Below, piece by piece: positions 44,470-53,631 of a stretch of DNA of 64,000 bases. The translations under genes were made by a program, and so were the position numbers. The notes under the pieces are model-generated. The model searched no databases, was not told where the DNA came from, and worked only from the letters and a program-made list of their open reading frames with translations. Source of the DNA: Doryteuthis pealeii (taxonomy: Eukaryota > Mollusca > Cephalopoda > Myopsida > Loliginidae). The DNA lies in the NCBI GenBank assembly GCA_023376005.1, contig CM042145.1, forward strand, positions 19,903,647 through 19,967,646. The letters are read 5' to 3'. How positions within the stretch are numbered: the stretch's first letter is position 1; each line of letters opens with the position of its first letter.

Positions 44470-44514
<45 letters not shown>
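44465..44514. repeat. (TA)n microsatellite
   Basis: TA run with one interruption. A second short run lies at 44551-44563, just before the hammerhead motif. Confidence 0.95.
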
Positions 44515-44519
<5 letters not shown>

Positions 44520-44584
44520 CGGTGTTATATTTTTTAAATATTTTCTTCTCATATATATATATATAACTTAAAATATCAAACATT

Positions 44585-44725
44585 TTACCCTGATGAAGGC
44601 CGTTTTTCTTTGTATGCTTAAATATTCTATAATTTTCTATTATTATTTTATTCTATATTTAAAATGATAATATATAGAATACATGTGTACATGAACAAAC
44701 TCCTGGTCGAAACACGTGTTGGTAA
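44585..44725 (+). ncRNA. Hammerhead-like motif with long stem II loop (HHR-E)
   Basis: TTACC (44585-44589), CTGATGA (44590-44596), A-GGCC, a loop of about 103 nt, GGTC, GAAA (44709-44712), stem III CAC/GTG closed by A-U, H17 = T (44720), then GGTAA (44721-44725), pairing perfectly with TTACC. Compared with HHR-F, the loop is homologous and one stem I pair changed from T-A to C-G. The extra A before stem II is a caveat. A TA run follows at 44764-44812. Confidence 0.6.
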
Positions 44726-44761
44726 CTGAAATTAAATCAATTTTATCCATTCAACATTTTT

Positions 44762-44763
<2 letters not shown>

Positions 44764-44812
<49 letters not shown>
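44764..44812. repeat. (TA)n microsatellite
   Basis: About 24 TA units downstream of HHR-E. Confidence 0.95.
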
Positions 44813-44815
<3 letters not shown>

Positions 44816-44880
44816 GGAATTTGATAATTTGCTTTTGAAGCATTGTTATGTAAAGTATATTATCATCTATATATATTTTT

Positions 44881-45088
44881 AAGGCAATTACAATGTGTAT
44901 ATCGTATAAAATTCGATAATTATTGAAAATAATCATGACAAGCAAATCCGGCGAATAACGTGCGCCACATGGAATGAAACAGCTGTACGATGTGTTCCAC
45001 GTGGCGCACGTTATTCGCCGGCTTTGCTTGTCATGATTATTTTCAATAATTATTGAATTTTATACAACATACACATTGTAATTGCCTT
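44881..45088. repeat. 94-bp inverted repeat derived from the hammerhead SINE tail
   Basis: Arms 44881-44974 and 44995-45088 pair with a few mismatches around a 20-nt loop (TGAAACAGCTGT...). The inner sequence GAAACAGCTGT and the arm blocks CACGTGGCGCACG and TTATTCGCCGG match the 3' half of the hammerhead SINE at 42757-42930. It looks like two tails joined head to head, without the CTGATGA half. Flanked by a (TAA)n(TA)n run. Confidence 0.8.
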
Positions 45089-45099
45089 CAAAAAAATAA

Positions 45100-45100
<1 letters not shown>

Positions 45101-45182
<82 letters not shown>
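45101..45182. repeat. (TAA)n then (TA)n microsatellite
   Basis: About 13 TAA units followed by about 22 TA units, immediately right of the inverted repeat 44881-45088. The I/Y-rich frames here are artefacts. Confidence 0.95.
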
Positions 45183-45185
<3 letters not shown>

Positions 45186-45472
45186 ATATACCAAGCGTGT
45201 TGGTAGATCCTTGCAGAGAGAAAAAACCCGGCAGAGAGTTTGATTGTAAAAATATACTACCAAACATCAACCAGGAAGAAAAAAATTTTTGAAAAAAAGA
45301 AAAGACCAAGATATTCGTACCAACAAAAAATAATCTATTGGTATAGTATTTGGCCAAAAGAAAAAACAATTTATATGTATATATATGTATATAAGATATA
45401 TATATATATTCATATAACCGCTAGGAGAAGCTAATTTGTAAAAAGTGCTCGATACCTAAGTAGAGCCAAGTA

Positions 45473-45607
45473 ATAAGGATATCTACTGAGTCAGACGAAC
45501 CTACTATTAGTTTCGCATAAAGCTCTTCAGGGCTAAAATCTGTCAGATTTTAGCCCTGAAGAGCTTTATGCGAAACTAATAGTAGGTTCGTCTGACTCAG
45601 TAGATAT

Positions 45608-45613
<6 letters not shown>
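45473..45613. repeat. Perfect 141-bp palindrome with hammerhead motifs on both strands
   Basis: 70-bp arms (45473-45542 and 45544-45613) with a single central base show no mismatch. On each strand: AGCC, CTGAAGA, GC-TTTAT-GC, GAAA, a short CT/AG stem III closed by A-U, A (cleavage position), then GGTT, which pairs with AGCC (one G-U). Plus copy 45552-45588; minus copy 45498-45534. A TA run (45613-45656) abuts the right end. Perfect arms imply a very recent origin or continuing correction. Confidence 0.85.

Positions 45614-45656
<43 letters not shown>
45613..45656. repeat. (TA)n microsatellite
   Basis: About 21 TA units abutting the palindrome. Confidence 0.95.
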
Positions 45657-45658
<2 letters not shown>

Positions 45659-46269
45659 ATAGAATCTTGTTTAGGCTAACAGAGCAGAAGCAAAGAAAGT
45701 TACTCTACAGGTCTAGAAAGCATTGCATTCCTGATAACATAATTAAATCTATCGATTTAAATCAGTTAAAAGACTTTTTTTTTTAATGAGGATAATTTTA
45801 GTATTTTGATAATATAAACTTCTTTCTTCATCCTTAGTAGTTCATGATATGTCTAATATGTCTAGAAAGAAAGTAAACATTCATTACCCAATTCATATAA
45901 GAACACATTTGTTTATGGTACCTTAAGCATATATCCAGGCAAGATTCAATATGGAAACTGGTAATACAACCAAGCCTCTCTTTGAAACCAAGATCTGTTA
46001 GGTAAACTTATGTTTGGACAATACGCCCTCTCAACAGATTTAGCTTAAAAATTATGCAAGATAAATGAACAGGGATATATTTTTTTAAAGCTTTTATTGA
46101 AAATTTAAAATTATTTTTCTACATAGAACCAATACTAAAAATATTTCATCTAAGTTTACCACATTATAAAGGACTGGTTGAACTTCTACACACATTTTCA
46201 TATCGTATGTGAGCCTATCTAATCTGTACTAATATTTACAGAGTGTGTTTATAAAATGGCTTATCCAGT

Positions 46270-46365
46270 AAATATCCAGCCATTGTGCTGAGTTGACGGG
46301 AACCAGTATCAAACCCGGAACTTTGCAATTCCTAGGTGGATGTTCTACCAACTGAGCTAAAAGTC
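46270..46365 (-). repeat. S1 SINE head fragment
   Basis: Minus strand TTAGCTCAGTTGGTAGAACA (A box), GGTTTGATACTGGTTCC (B box), truncated after GTCAACTCAGC. Confidence 0.75.
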
Positions 46366-46384
46366 CTTATATAAGAAAAAAGAA

Positions 46385-46672
46385 GGAAGCACGTGGTGTA
46401 ATGGTTAAAGTCATGGGAAATGGACTTGTCGCCCAGAGTTCAAATCCTGGACGTGGTAATTGGATTTCACTTAGCGCTAATACCCTTGGGAAAGGTATGA
46501 ATCCTATTCTCCCTCCAGCTATGGGTAAATAGTAGGGCAGACTGGGCTCTTTAACCTTGGTAGGGCAACTCATCTAGGAGAAGGAAAATTCTGAATTAAA
46601 ACCTGGTAAACTCCGCTTAAGAAATTGACCTTGTGTCACATCCTGCTCGTGCGGAGGGGTTGGTAAATATAT
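46385..46672 (+). repeat. S2 tRNA-derived SINE, full length
   Basis: Head GCACGTGGTGTAATGGTTAA, CAGAGTTCAAATCCTGGAC, full body, and tail GCTCGTGCGGAGGGGTTGG followed by TAAATATATA. The flanks share ATATAAGAAAAAAGAAGG (46369-46387 and 46672-46689), a probable target duplication. Confidence 0.9.
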
Positions 46673-46800
46673 ATAAGAAAAAAGAAGGGAAAAAAGCCAG
46701 ACCTAGTGCAAATCTACAAGATTTTCCATGATATTTTACCTAATGTATTGAAAGTTATAAAAATTGCAATCACGTTAGCAATGAATTTACATCTATATTC

Positions 46801-46942
46801 TTGAGTTAAGGTAGTGTGGACATGGATTCAACACCTGGTTACTGACAGTTTCTCACCTATGCAATCTTCAGACCAAGATCACATAGGCGAGAAACTGTCA
46901 GTAACCTGGTGTTGACTCCATGTCCACGCTACTTTAACTCAA
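46801..46942. repeat. 61-bp inverted repeat with a hammerhead motif
   Basis: Arms 46801-46861 and 46882-46942 pair with a few mismatches around 20 nt. The loop plus left arm carry the minus-strand hammerhead at 46834-46877. Confidence 0.8.
46834..46877 (-). ncRNA. Hammerhead-ribozyme-like motif (HHR-D)
   Basis: Minus strand: CTTGGT, CTGAAGA, TTGC-ATAG-GTGA (weak stem II with two wobble pairs), GAAA, CT/AG stem III with GTC loop, T, A, then ACCAGG, which pairs with CTTGGT over 6 bp including one wobble. Order and core match type I hammerheads. Predicted cleavage lies between 46840 and 46839. The sequence family differs from HHR-A and HHR-E. Confidence 0.6.
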
Positions 46943-47039
46943 ATATAAACACTGTCAAGGATATTGAGCACTGTCTGCTTGAAAATATAGCACCCATATT
47001 ATCTAATTCTAGAGAGCTCAACTTCCCAGCCTGTGCTCT

Positions 47040-47405
47040 CTACTGAGACAGCATTGTCTCCGCTGGCTGGGTCATGTCCAACGGATGGATGATGGACGAA
47101 TCCCAAGGGACATACTCTAAGCAAAGCTTCTGTTTGGCAAGCGACAGATTGGTCGTCCCCAGTTGTGATTTAAGCAGCAGGCTCTCCGTAGTGGACTATT
47201 CATGTCTGAAGTCACCCTGGCGCAACACCATGAAGTCAAGAGGTCCAGAAGAAAGCGACAGCAACAGAGCACTAGCATCAACATCTTCAGGGCCAGCCTT
47301 CAAATATGGCTACTTACCTCCCAAATGTGGTTGGGACTGTTTTTTGAACATTGGCCTTAACAGTCACAGAAGGTGCTATAACTTCAGGGGCACAAAAAAT
47401 ATATA
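47040..47405 (+). pseudogene. LINE ORF C-terminal remnant with zinc-finger-like end
   Basis: 47045-47110 reads CLRWLGHVQRMDDGRIPRDI in one frame, a widely seen LINE reverse-transcriptase C-terminal motif. A shift then leads into the frame of 47074-47406, which includes KYGYLPPKCGWDCFLNIGL followed by NSHRRC, the usual C..C...H...C finger at the end of these proteins. Frames are broken by indels and stops, so it is inactive. It lies just upstream of the Penelope-like fragment. Confidence 0.7.
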
Positions 47406-47469
47406 GTCTTCCAAGACTGCAATGCTGATGATCATTATATATATAGTTATATAGTTAAGTTGTGAGTTG

Positions 47470-47675
47470 TTTTCAGATCCAACATGCTCTTTCTCCCCAA
47501 TCTTAAAAATAGTGTGACCCCTCACCAAAAAAGTTGTCTAATTTACAAATTTAAATGCAAATGCAAGGTTTGCTACATTGGGCACACTACTCAAAGATTG
47601 GAGGTTAGAGTAAACCAGCACATTCCATCTGTTATCCGCAACAATAATTTTGACCAGTCTTCTCCACCAAGCAAT

Positions 47676-47677
<2 letters not shown>
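47470..47677 (+). pseudogene. Penelope-like element GIY-YIG endonuclease fragment
   Basis: The frame from about 47484 reads LIYKFKCKCKVCYIGHTTQR then LEVRVNQHIPSVIRN. The YKF-C-C-YIG-T-RL-R-H order is that of the GIY-YIG nuclease at the C-terminus of Penelope-like retroelements, including the cysteine-rich linker. The 5' reverse transcriptase part is missing and the 3' end runs into a TA microsatellite (47678-47710), which supplies the IYIYIY end of the open frame. Hammerhead motifs are known in the terminal repeats of this class, which links it to the ribozyme motifs nearby. Confidence 0.7.

Positions 47678-47710
<33 letters not shown>
47678..47710. repeat. (TA)n microsatellite
   Basis: About 16 TA units truncating the Penelope-like fragment. 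Confidence 0.95.
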
Positions 47711-47713
<3 letters not shown>

Positions 47714-47844
47714 AAACACTATTCTCTTAGTAATGATTAGATTAATTCCTGAACATTAATAATTTTCTTCCTTCATTCTTTATATGAAACTGTGCACAAG
47801 AATGGTGTTTTAAACAAATCCTGAAAGCAGCACCCTACAAAACA

Positions 47845-48110
47845 GCAGGTGTACGGCCACTTACCTCCCATCTTCCAAACCATCCGAGCAAGACATGCTG
47901 GGCATTACTGGAGGAGTAAGAACAAACTCATAAGCGACAATCTCCTACGGACTCTTCATAGACACACCAGTTTTAGCCAACCAGCATAAGCTGACATTCA
48001 TAAGCTCCATATCAACACTGGATGCCATCTAATGGACTTACCAAGAGCAATAGCAAATAGGGATGGATGGCGAGAGAGAGAGAAGCAAAGGAATCTGCGC
48101 TGTTGGCACA
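47845..48110 (+). pseudogene. LINE ORF C-terminal remnant
   Basis: Frame-shifted relative of 22095-22391: GGTGTACGGCCACTTACC encodes VYGHLP, then QTIRARHAGHYW, KNKLISDNLL and LPRAIANRDGWRER are readable across frames. Confidence 0.65.
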
Positions 48111-48224
48111 CCTTGATGAAGACATTAGCTTTATATTTGTCAGTAATGCTCGTTTTAATTTAAGGCCATTAACAATCCCTTTTTTAACAATTTTCAAAGT
48201 ACAATATATCACAAATAAAATAAA

Positions 48225-48475
48225 AAAGTCGTCGGGCGGCCTAATGTCAGTATCAGCCAAACAGCGAGGGAGTCTATCCCCTTTTCAATAGCGCTAGACC
48301 AAGGAGATTATTTTAGCATCTGAGGTGAAGCGCCACACCTACCATCAGCTCCTCACTTTACCGCACAGATCCCTGTGCTACTCATACGCTGAGTTGGCGA
48401 GGGCCGGTATCGAACTAGGAACCTTGTGGTTTCTAGCCGAATGCTCTACTGACTGAGCTAACCCAGCCCTTTATC
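48225..48475 (-). repeat. S1 tRNA-derived SINE
   Basis: Minus-strand head GGGTTAGCTCAGTCAGTAGA and TAGTTCGATACCGGCCC, full body, ending near AAAAGTCGTCGGGCGGCC. Confidence 0.9.
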
Positions 48476-48757
48476 ACAAATAACGAGCTGAAATATATAC
48501 ATTTACATAAGAAATTGCAAAATTTCAATGTTGAATAAAATACTTGGCTTCCATTACCACAATTATTTAGTTTGTTAGTACAGGAAATAACTTAAAGTCA
48601 AGGAATGGCAGGGTAGCAGTGAAGTAACTGGGCAGCAATAAAAACTGAAACTGTCTACATTTATTGGGTTCAAATTCTGTTGGTACTAAAATATAACTAG
48701 GATTATTATTTCATTTCCCTTCTCTAACACTAGATTTATTTGAACTCTCTCTCTCTC

Positions 48758-48763
<6 letters not shown>

Positions 48764-48808
<45 letters not shown>
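48764..48808. repeat. (TA)n microsatellite
   Basis: About 22 TA units, preceded by a short CT run. Confidence 0.95.
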
Positions 48809-48810
<2 letters not shown>

Positions 48811-48993
48811 ACACTTTATGCAAGTGTAAATATTGTTCTGTATATACTTTATCAATTATCATACATTGAACTCTTAGGGATTTGTAAAAATCCTTGTATA
48901 AATCTATGTGTGCATCAACATGAGCATGCATTGTGGATATACAGGAAACATTGATGATCCCAAATAGAATTATTCCCAACATACTAGTCTACT

Positions 48994-48999
<6 letters not shown>

Positions 49000-49037
<38 letters not shown>

Positions 49038-49340
49038 AGTGAATGGAAGTGAATCCAACAGTATGAAATAAATATTTTTAGAAAAAACAAACACATGATG
49101 TTATAATTCGCAGACAGAAATCTGTTTCGACCTTTTATTAAAGCGTTCTTCATCAAGAGCGAAATGTTTGTGATAGAAAGACGGTGTGAGTAAACCGTTA
49201 CAAACAAGTAACATTTGTAACGGTTTACTCACACTGTCTTTCTATCACAAACATTTCGCTCTTGATGAAGACCACTTTAATAAAAAATATTTATTTCACG
49301 TGTGTGTGTGTTGTGTGTGTGTGTGTGTGTGTGTGTGTGA
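49000..49340. repeat. Hairpin repeat with variant hammerhead, bounded by TA and TG runs
   Basis: After a TA run (48998-49033) comes GAAAAGTGAATGGAAGTGAA, then CATGATGTTATAATTCGCAG. The complementary halves are CTCTTGATGAAGA / TCTTCATCAAGAG and GTAACGGTTTACTCACAC. The right arm ends in a (TG)n run (49297-49339). Near-identical to 59865-60211. The core reads CTTGATGA rather than CTGATGA. Confidence 0.8.
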
Positions 49341-49365
49341 TCAGAATGAATGAAAATTTTGACAT

Positions 49366-49612
49366 GGCTTGGTCTGGGTTTTTTTGTTTAATGGCATATC
49401 AACTTTCATGGGTTATTTAATGCCAACGCCATCATTGCAGAAGAACAGTAGTGGTACTATTTGACCCATAGCTGGGGGGGGGTAAGGGGGTTCATACCTT
49501 TCCAAGTGTATTAGCCAAAAAGTGAACGTAATATGGTGATTGGTGTTCAAACTTGCTTACTATGATGTTGCAATCTAGCACATTAGCCACTACACCAAGA
49601 GGACTCTGCCCC
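49366..49612 (-). repeat. S3 tRNA-derived SINE
   Basis: Tail GTTTAATGGCATATCAACTT and GGGTTATTTAATGCCAACGC, body AGTAGTGGTACTATTTGACC, and head (minus) GGTGTAGTGGCTAATGTGCT. Confidence 0.8.
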
Positions 49613-49724
49613 CACCCCCGGACATGTTTTAAATAAATTTGACTTGTGATATAAGTTACATAGTTAGTTATGTACAGAAAATACATTTCACAACTGCTTC
49701 AACTGCGTACTGACTTGAACATAT

Positions 49725-50480
49725 CTAGAAAGCAGCTGTAAGGCCACTTGCCACTATCACACCAACCATTCAAGATGAGCGAGACATACAAGACATTGCT
49801 GGAGAAGCAAGGATGAACTCATTAGTAATATTCTCCAGTGGATACCTACACATCAGGCCCCGACACTAACTTTTTTCATGACCGTCCCGAACAAAAATTA
49901 TCAACCGTCCCGAATAGGGTTTGGACCGTCCCAAAAACAAAATATTTTTGTTTAATTCATTAGCATCATCTATACTTGTCAGTCATCAGTAGCATAATAA
50001 CATGTAATAAAACATTAAGAAAAGCTGAAGCAGTGATAATCTGGATATTTGAAAAAAAATCCATTTCCTAGTGTGTTTTGAGCTAAAAAAAAAAAAAATA
50101 CGTTTTACTGGCTCTATCCTGAGTAAGGTTAGTAGTACATAATTCAGTCCTTTTAAACTATCTCCCTCTACCATTATTCATTACATGGCTTTGAGAATAG
50201 ACCTGCGGTGCTGTAGCCTCATTTTGAGTCAGCATTGGGGCAATCACTGGACGGCCAATATTGGAATGTATACTATTTTGAGGAAAATTTTTTACTGTCC
50301 CTGGCAAACTGTCTTGGATGACGTATTGATCATCCCGGATGTAATTTTTATCGACGGCATTAACGTCAAGCCCTACTACACATGGACATACCAGTGTAAG
50401 CCAACCAGTAAAAACCTAAATCAATCAGATGTATGTGGGCAATGACTGATAGGGACAATTAGAGTGAGAGAGAGTGAATG
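49725..50480 (+). pseudogene. LINE ORF remnant split by a hAT-like element
   Basis: 49725-49853 (AAGCAGCTGTAAGGCCACTT, reading KQL-stop-GHLP, later ILQWIPTH) joins 50376-50480 (GHTSVSQPVKT-like reading). Removing 49854-50375 and one CTACACAT restores the reading around THGH, matching the LLWKPTHGH stretch at 22095-22391. Several stops show it was already decaying. Confidence 0.65.
49854..50375. mobile_element. hAT-like non-autonomous element with 8-bp duplication
   Basis: Left end CAGGCCCCGACACTAAC and right end TTAACGTCAAGCCCTA are imperfect inverted repeats of hAT style. Exact CTACACAT flanks at 49846-49853 and 50376-50383. The interior has repeated CCGTCCCGAA blocks. The 86-codon frame at 50185-50445 crosses its right border and is not a gene. 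Confidence 0.8.
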
Positions 50481-50535
50481 AGTCATGGATATCCGTGCTA
50501 CCAGTGCGACCTGATGATAATGTGCATGTCTAAAC

Positions 50536-50867
50536 CAGGGATCACTAAACTCTCCCACAGGCCGGATCCGGCCAACAAAGACATTTTATCAGGCCCGCCG
50601 ATGGTACTTGAATTTGTTGGTTAAAACGCCCAGAACGCAGGACGTTCTGATACCATTTAAATTTAAATATCATGTTAAGCTTACTAAATCTTCATGGACT
50701 TGACTACTGTAGTTAGGTTACAAAATCTTGTATATGTGAGCATTTCACTTGTTACTTACGCGATCCCGAATGTTCACTTGTACGACTTGTTACAATAATA
50801 ATGTGGCCCACACTCGTTATTTTTTCAATTATCCAGCCAACCGTGAAAAAAGTTTAGTGAACCATTG
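50536..50867. mobile_element. hAT-like MITE
   Basis: CAGGGATCACTAAACT at the left and AGTTTAGTGAACCATTG at the right are inverted, followed inwardly by GGCCGGATCCGGCC- and GTGGCCCACAC-type sequence typical of hAT elements. No clear 8-bp duplication. Confidence 0.65.
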
Positions 50868-51086
50868 AAGTTTCATTAATATTTGTGGCAATAAAAATGG
50901 TTCAGTTTTTTGGGTTTTTTTTTCCATTTTTGTATCAAGAACACATTGAAGAACTCATTAAAATAACAGTAGGCTCAATATAAACAAGACCATAACAACT
51001 CTTGAAATACATGTAAAAGTTAATTTTGATTACTTCATTCTGAGCCAAACAAACACTATTTGCTTTATATATTACCCAAAGATGTA

Positions 51087-51690
51087 TGCCCTGTCGGCTG
51101 GGGTGTTAGAATGCACCGACTACACCTCTGCAGAGGGGTAAGACACCCCAATGGGGCCACCTGTTGGCCGTGGGTGGCGACCCGTGATGCTTAAGGATAG
51201 AGCCCAGGTGGATGAGCAGTTCATGACATGCAATACTCAAATTTGGCCCTATCTTGGGCTAGACGGGCGGTCGGGGAGGCCCCCTTCGATCAATCGGCTG
51301 GTCACGTCATGCCCTAGCACCTATATGATTTTCCCAACCCTATTGCCCTTATGGCAAGCCCCAACCCCTTTTTATCATATGGTGCTAGAAGGCGGTGGCT
51401 GCGGGTCTACGTGTCCTGGGAATGACGTTAAACTCTATCTGATGGTGAGGTTCCAGTTTTGGAGGTTTGGGGAATGTGGAGCACCCCTTCATCACCATTG
51501 CTCCCTGGTCCACTCTGACCCGGAGTGGTAGTACCTGTTAGGGTCCCATCTATGGGTTAAATAGAAAAATGTATTTATAAAAAAATTGTATTATCCATTA
51601 AGAATTGATTTATTTCAAAACTTGATCGGCATTAAATGACCCACTGAGGTTGATATGCCGTAAAACAAAACAAACCAAACCAAAGATATA
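51087..51690 (+). mobile_element. LINE-like 3' unit, complete copy
   Basis: Begins near GCCCTGTCGGCTGGGGTG and ends ATATGCCGTAAAACAAAACA then AACCAAACCAAA. Flanks CCAAAGATGTA and CCAAAGATATA suggest an 11-bp duplication with one mismatch. It contains a 126-codon frame (51151-51531) ending HHHCSLVHSDPEW. The same frame and stop are kept in minus copies at 53877-54149 and 25359-25589. I do not recognise the protein. The unit may be the 3' end of a LINE or a large SINE. Its last 60 bp are shared with S3 SINEs. Confidence 0.7.
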
Positions 51691-51787
51691 GATAAAGCTA
51701 CTTACAATATGGTAACAAATATGTTTGAATATGTAAACATACTTTCAACAATTTATTCTAAACTTCTCTAAAAAGGTATATATAAAC

Positions 51788-52086
51788 AGAGGTGCATGGT
51801 ATAATGGTTAGAGTCACAGGAAATAAGCTCATCAACATGAGTTCAAATCCTGGACAAGGCTGTTTGCATTTCACATAGCGCTAATACCCTTGGGAAAGGT
51901 ATGAATCCATATAATCTCCAACCAGCTATAGGTAAATAGTAGGACAGACTGGGCTCTTTAACCTTGGATAGGTAACCAGTCTAGGAGAAGGAAAACTGAA
52001 ATCAAACCTTTTAAACTCCGCTTAAGAAATTGACCTTGTGTCACATCCTGCTTAGGCAGGGGGGTTTGGTATATATATATATATAT
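51788..52086 (+). repeat. S2 tRNA-derived SINE with TA tail
   Basis: Head GTGCATGGTATAATGGTTAG, TGAGTTCAAATCCTGGAC, body, end CTTAGGCAGGGGGGTTTGG, then a TA run up to the inverted repeat at 52083. Confidence 0.85.
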
Positions 52087-52254
52087 GAGTAAAGAAATAA
52101 CAAAAGACTTAGAGATTTAGCATTATAGTCTATTTCAGGGAGCTTAGACAAATAGTCTAAATCTCCCGACTCATCAGATGCAAATTTGTCTAAGCTCCCT
52201 GAAATAGACTATAATGCTAAATCTCTAAGTCTTTTGTTATTTCTTTACTCATAT
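52083..52254. repeat. 71-bp perfect inverted repeat
   Basis: Arms 52083-52153 and 52184-52254 show no mismatch, with a 30-nt loop. CTGATGAGTCGGGAG occurs on the minus strand in the loop but no GAAA follows stem II, so I do not call a hammerhead. It sits directly on an S2 TA tail. Confidence 0.85.
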
Positions 52255-52574
52255 TTGCTCTGTGACTCTAACATTAAGAGCACCCATTGAGCTCTCAAAC
52301 TACGACTTGGTTTTGTTTAAATAAAACTCTTGTGTCGTAAGGAAGATTTCTTCTCTGGACTTTTGGATTATATATATATATAAACAAGTATGAAATAAAA
52401 CTTAAAATTTGCTTTTAGTCATCTTTTTTTTTTTAAATTATGAAATAATTTAACAAATTGAATATACAGCCATAAGTAAATTAAAAGACAAAGTAATAAT
52501 CCATTGGAAGAAAGAAAAAAAAAAAAAAAAAAAAAAAAAAATTCAAAAGCTGAGTCAAAGAGAAAAAAAAATAT

Positions 52575-52799
52575 GGACCATATGACCTTTAGGCACCCCT
52601 TTTTGCGATCTCAATTAGTAAGGACGTTTTTCATTTACACCGTTAAAATTCGGTTGTTTATTAACCAGATGATTTTTAGAGTTTTTTTTAAATTATAAAA
52701 CTAACCCCTAACAAACAACCTGGATTTTGATGGCATAAATGAAAAACATGTCCTTATGAATCGAGATCGCAAAAGGGGTGCCTAAAGGTCATATGGTCA
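52575..52799. mobile_element. M2 MITE with 8-bp target duplication
   Basis: GGACCATATGACCTTTAGGC and its complement at the right end, flanked by exact AAAAATAT (52567-52574 and 52800-52807). Same family as 10266-10485. Confidence 0.85.
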
Positions 52800-53149
52800 A
52801 AAAATATTTCAGTCAAAAATAGTTAGGTGGGGTATTTGTTTGGTTGGTCGGTTTACATTTTACAGCATTTTGGGTCATTTAATGCCGGATCAAGTTATTT
52901 TGATATTAGGTTACTTACAGTACCGTATCCGCTGTTACTTAAATGGTCACCCATCTAAGTATTAAACAGGCTCATCGCTGCTTGGTTGGGTATTCGTCTT
53001 CGAAGTTAGGCGTCCCATTGAGGTGTAATGGTTAACTAGCTAATCTTGCCAATCCATTGCTACCTATAGTAATTTGATCCTCACTGGAGCTCACAGTTAC
53101 AGCCTTGTGCCAAATGTAAATTATACTTAGCTATTAGTAGTGAGTGGCC

Positions 53150-53375
53150 GGTTAGCTCAGTTGGTAGAGGTCCGCCTTGAAGCCACAAGGTTCCTGGTTC
53201 GATACCGGCCTGCCAACTCAGCATATGAATTGCACAGGGATCTGTGCGGTAAAGTGCAGTGCTCCCCTCAGACGCAAAAACAATCTCCTTTGTCTAGCAC
53301 TAGTGAAAGAGGATAGACTCCCTTGTCGAGGCTGATACTGACTTTAGGCCACCCGAAGACTTTTTTATTGAATTA
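53150..53375 (+). repeat. S1 tRNA-derived SINE
   Basis: Head GGTTAGCTCAGTTGGTAGAG and CTGGTTCGATACCGGCC, body with a deletion, ending GACTTTAGGCCACCCGAAGA. Confidence 0.85.
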
Positions 53376-53384
53376 AAAAAAGTA

Positions 53385-53525
53385 AAGTGGGGAGCTGATG
53401 GTAGGTGTGGCGCTCCACCTCAGACGCCAAAACAATCCCTTGGTCTAGCGCTAGTGAAAAAGGGTTGAGCTCCCTTGTGTTCTGGACCAATACCTACTTT
53501 AGGCCATCCTGATGACTTACTTACG
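53385..53525 (+). repeat. S1 SINE, 5' truncated
   Basis: A second S1 body in tandem with the previous one: GGGGAGCTGATGGTAGGTG to TTAGGCCATCCTGATGAC. Confidence 0.8.
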
Positions 53526-53631
53526 AGTCTCAATGGGTACCCCATATATTCGGTCTGTGTGCCACAATTAAGCCAAGCTTAGTAAATAACTAATTGTCTT
53601 GGAAGTTGCTAAATGCAACACTAAAAGCTTC

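Noticed and set aside
45053..45369. I/Y-rich open frames over TA and TAA repeats (also 28062, 44268, 48686, 60057)
   Set aside because: Produced by microsatellites without stop codons.
50185..50445. 86-codon frame as a gene
   Set aside because: It begins inside the hAT-like element and ends in LINE remnant sequence across the insertion border.
52140..52200. CTGATGAGTC in the loop of the 52083-52254 inverted repeat as a hammerhead
   Set aside because: No GAAA follows the possible stem II, so the conserved core is incomplete.
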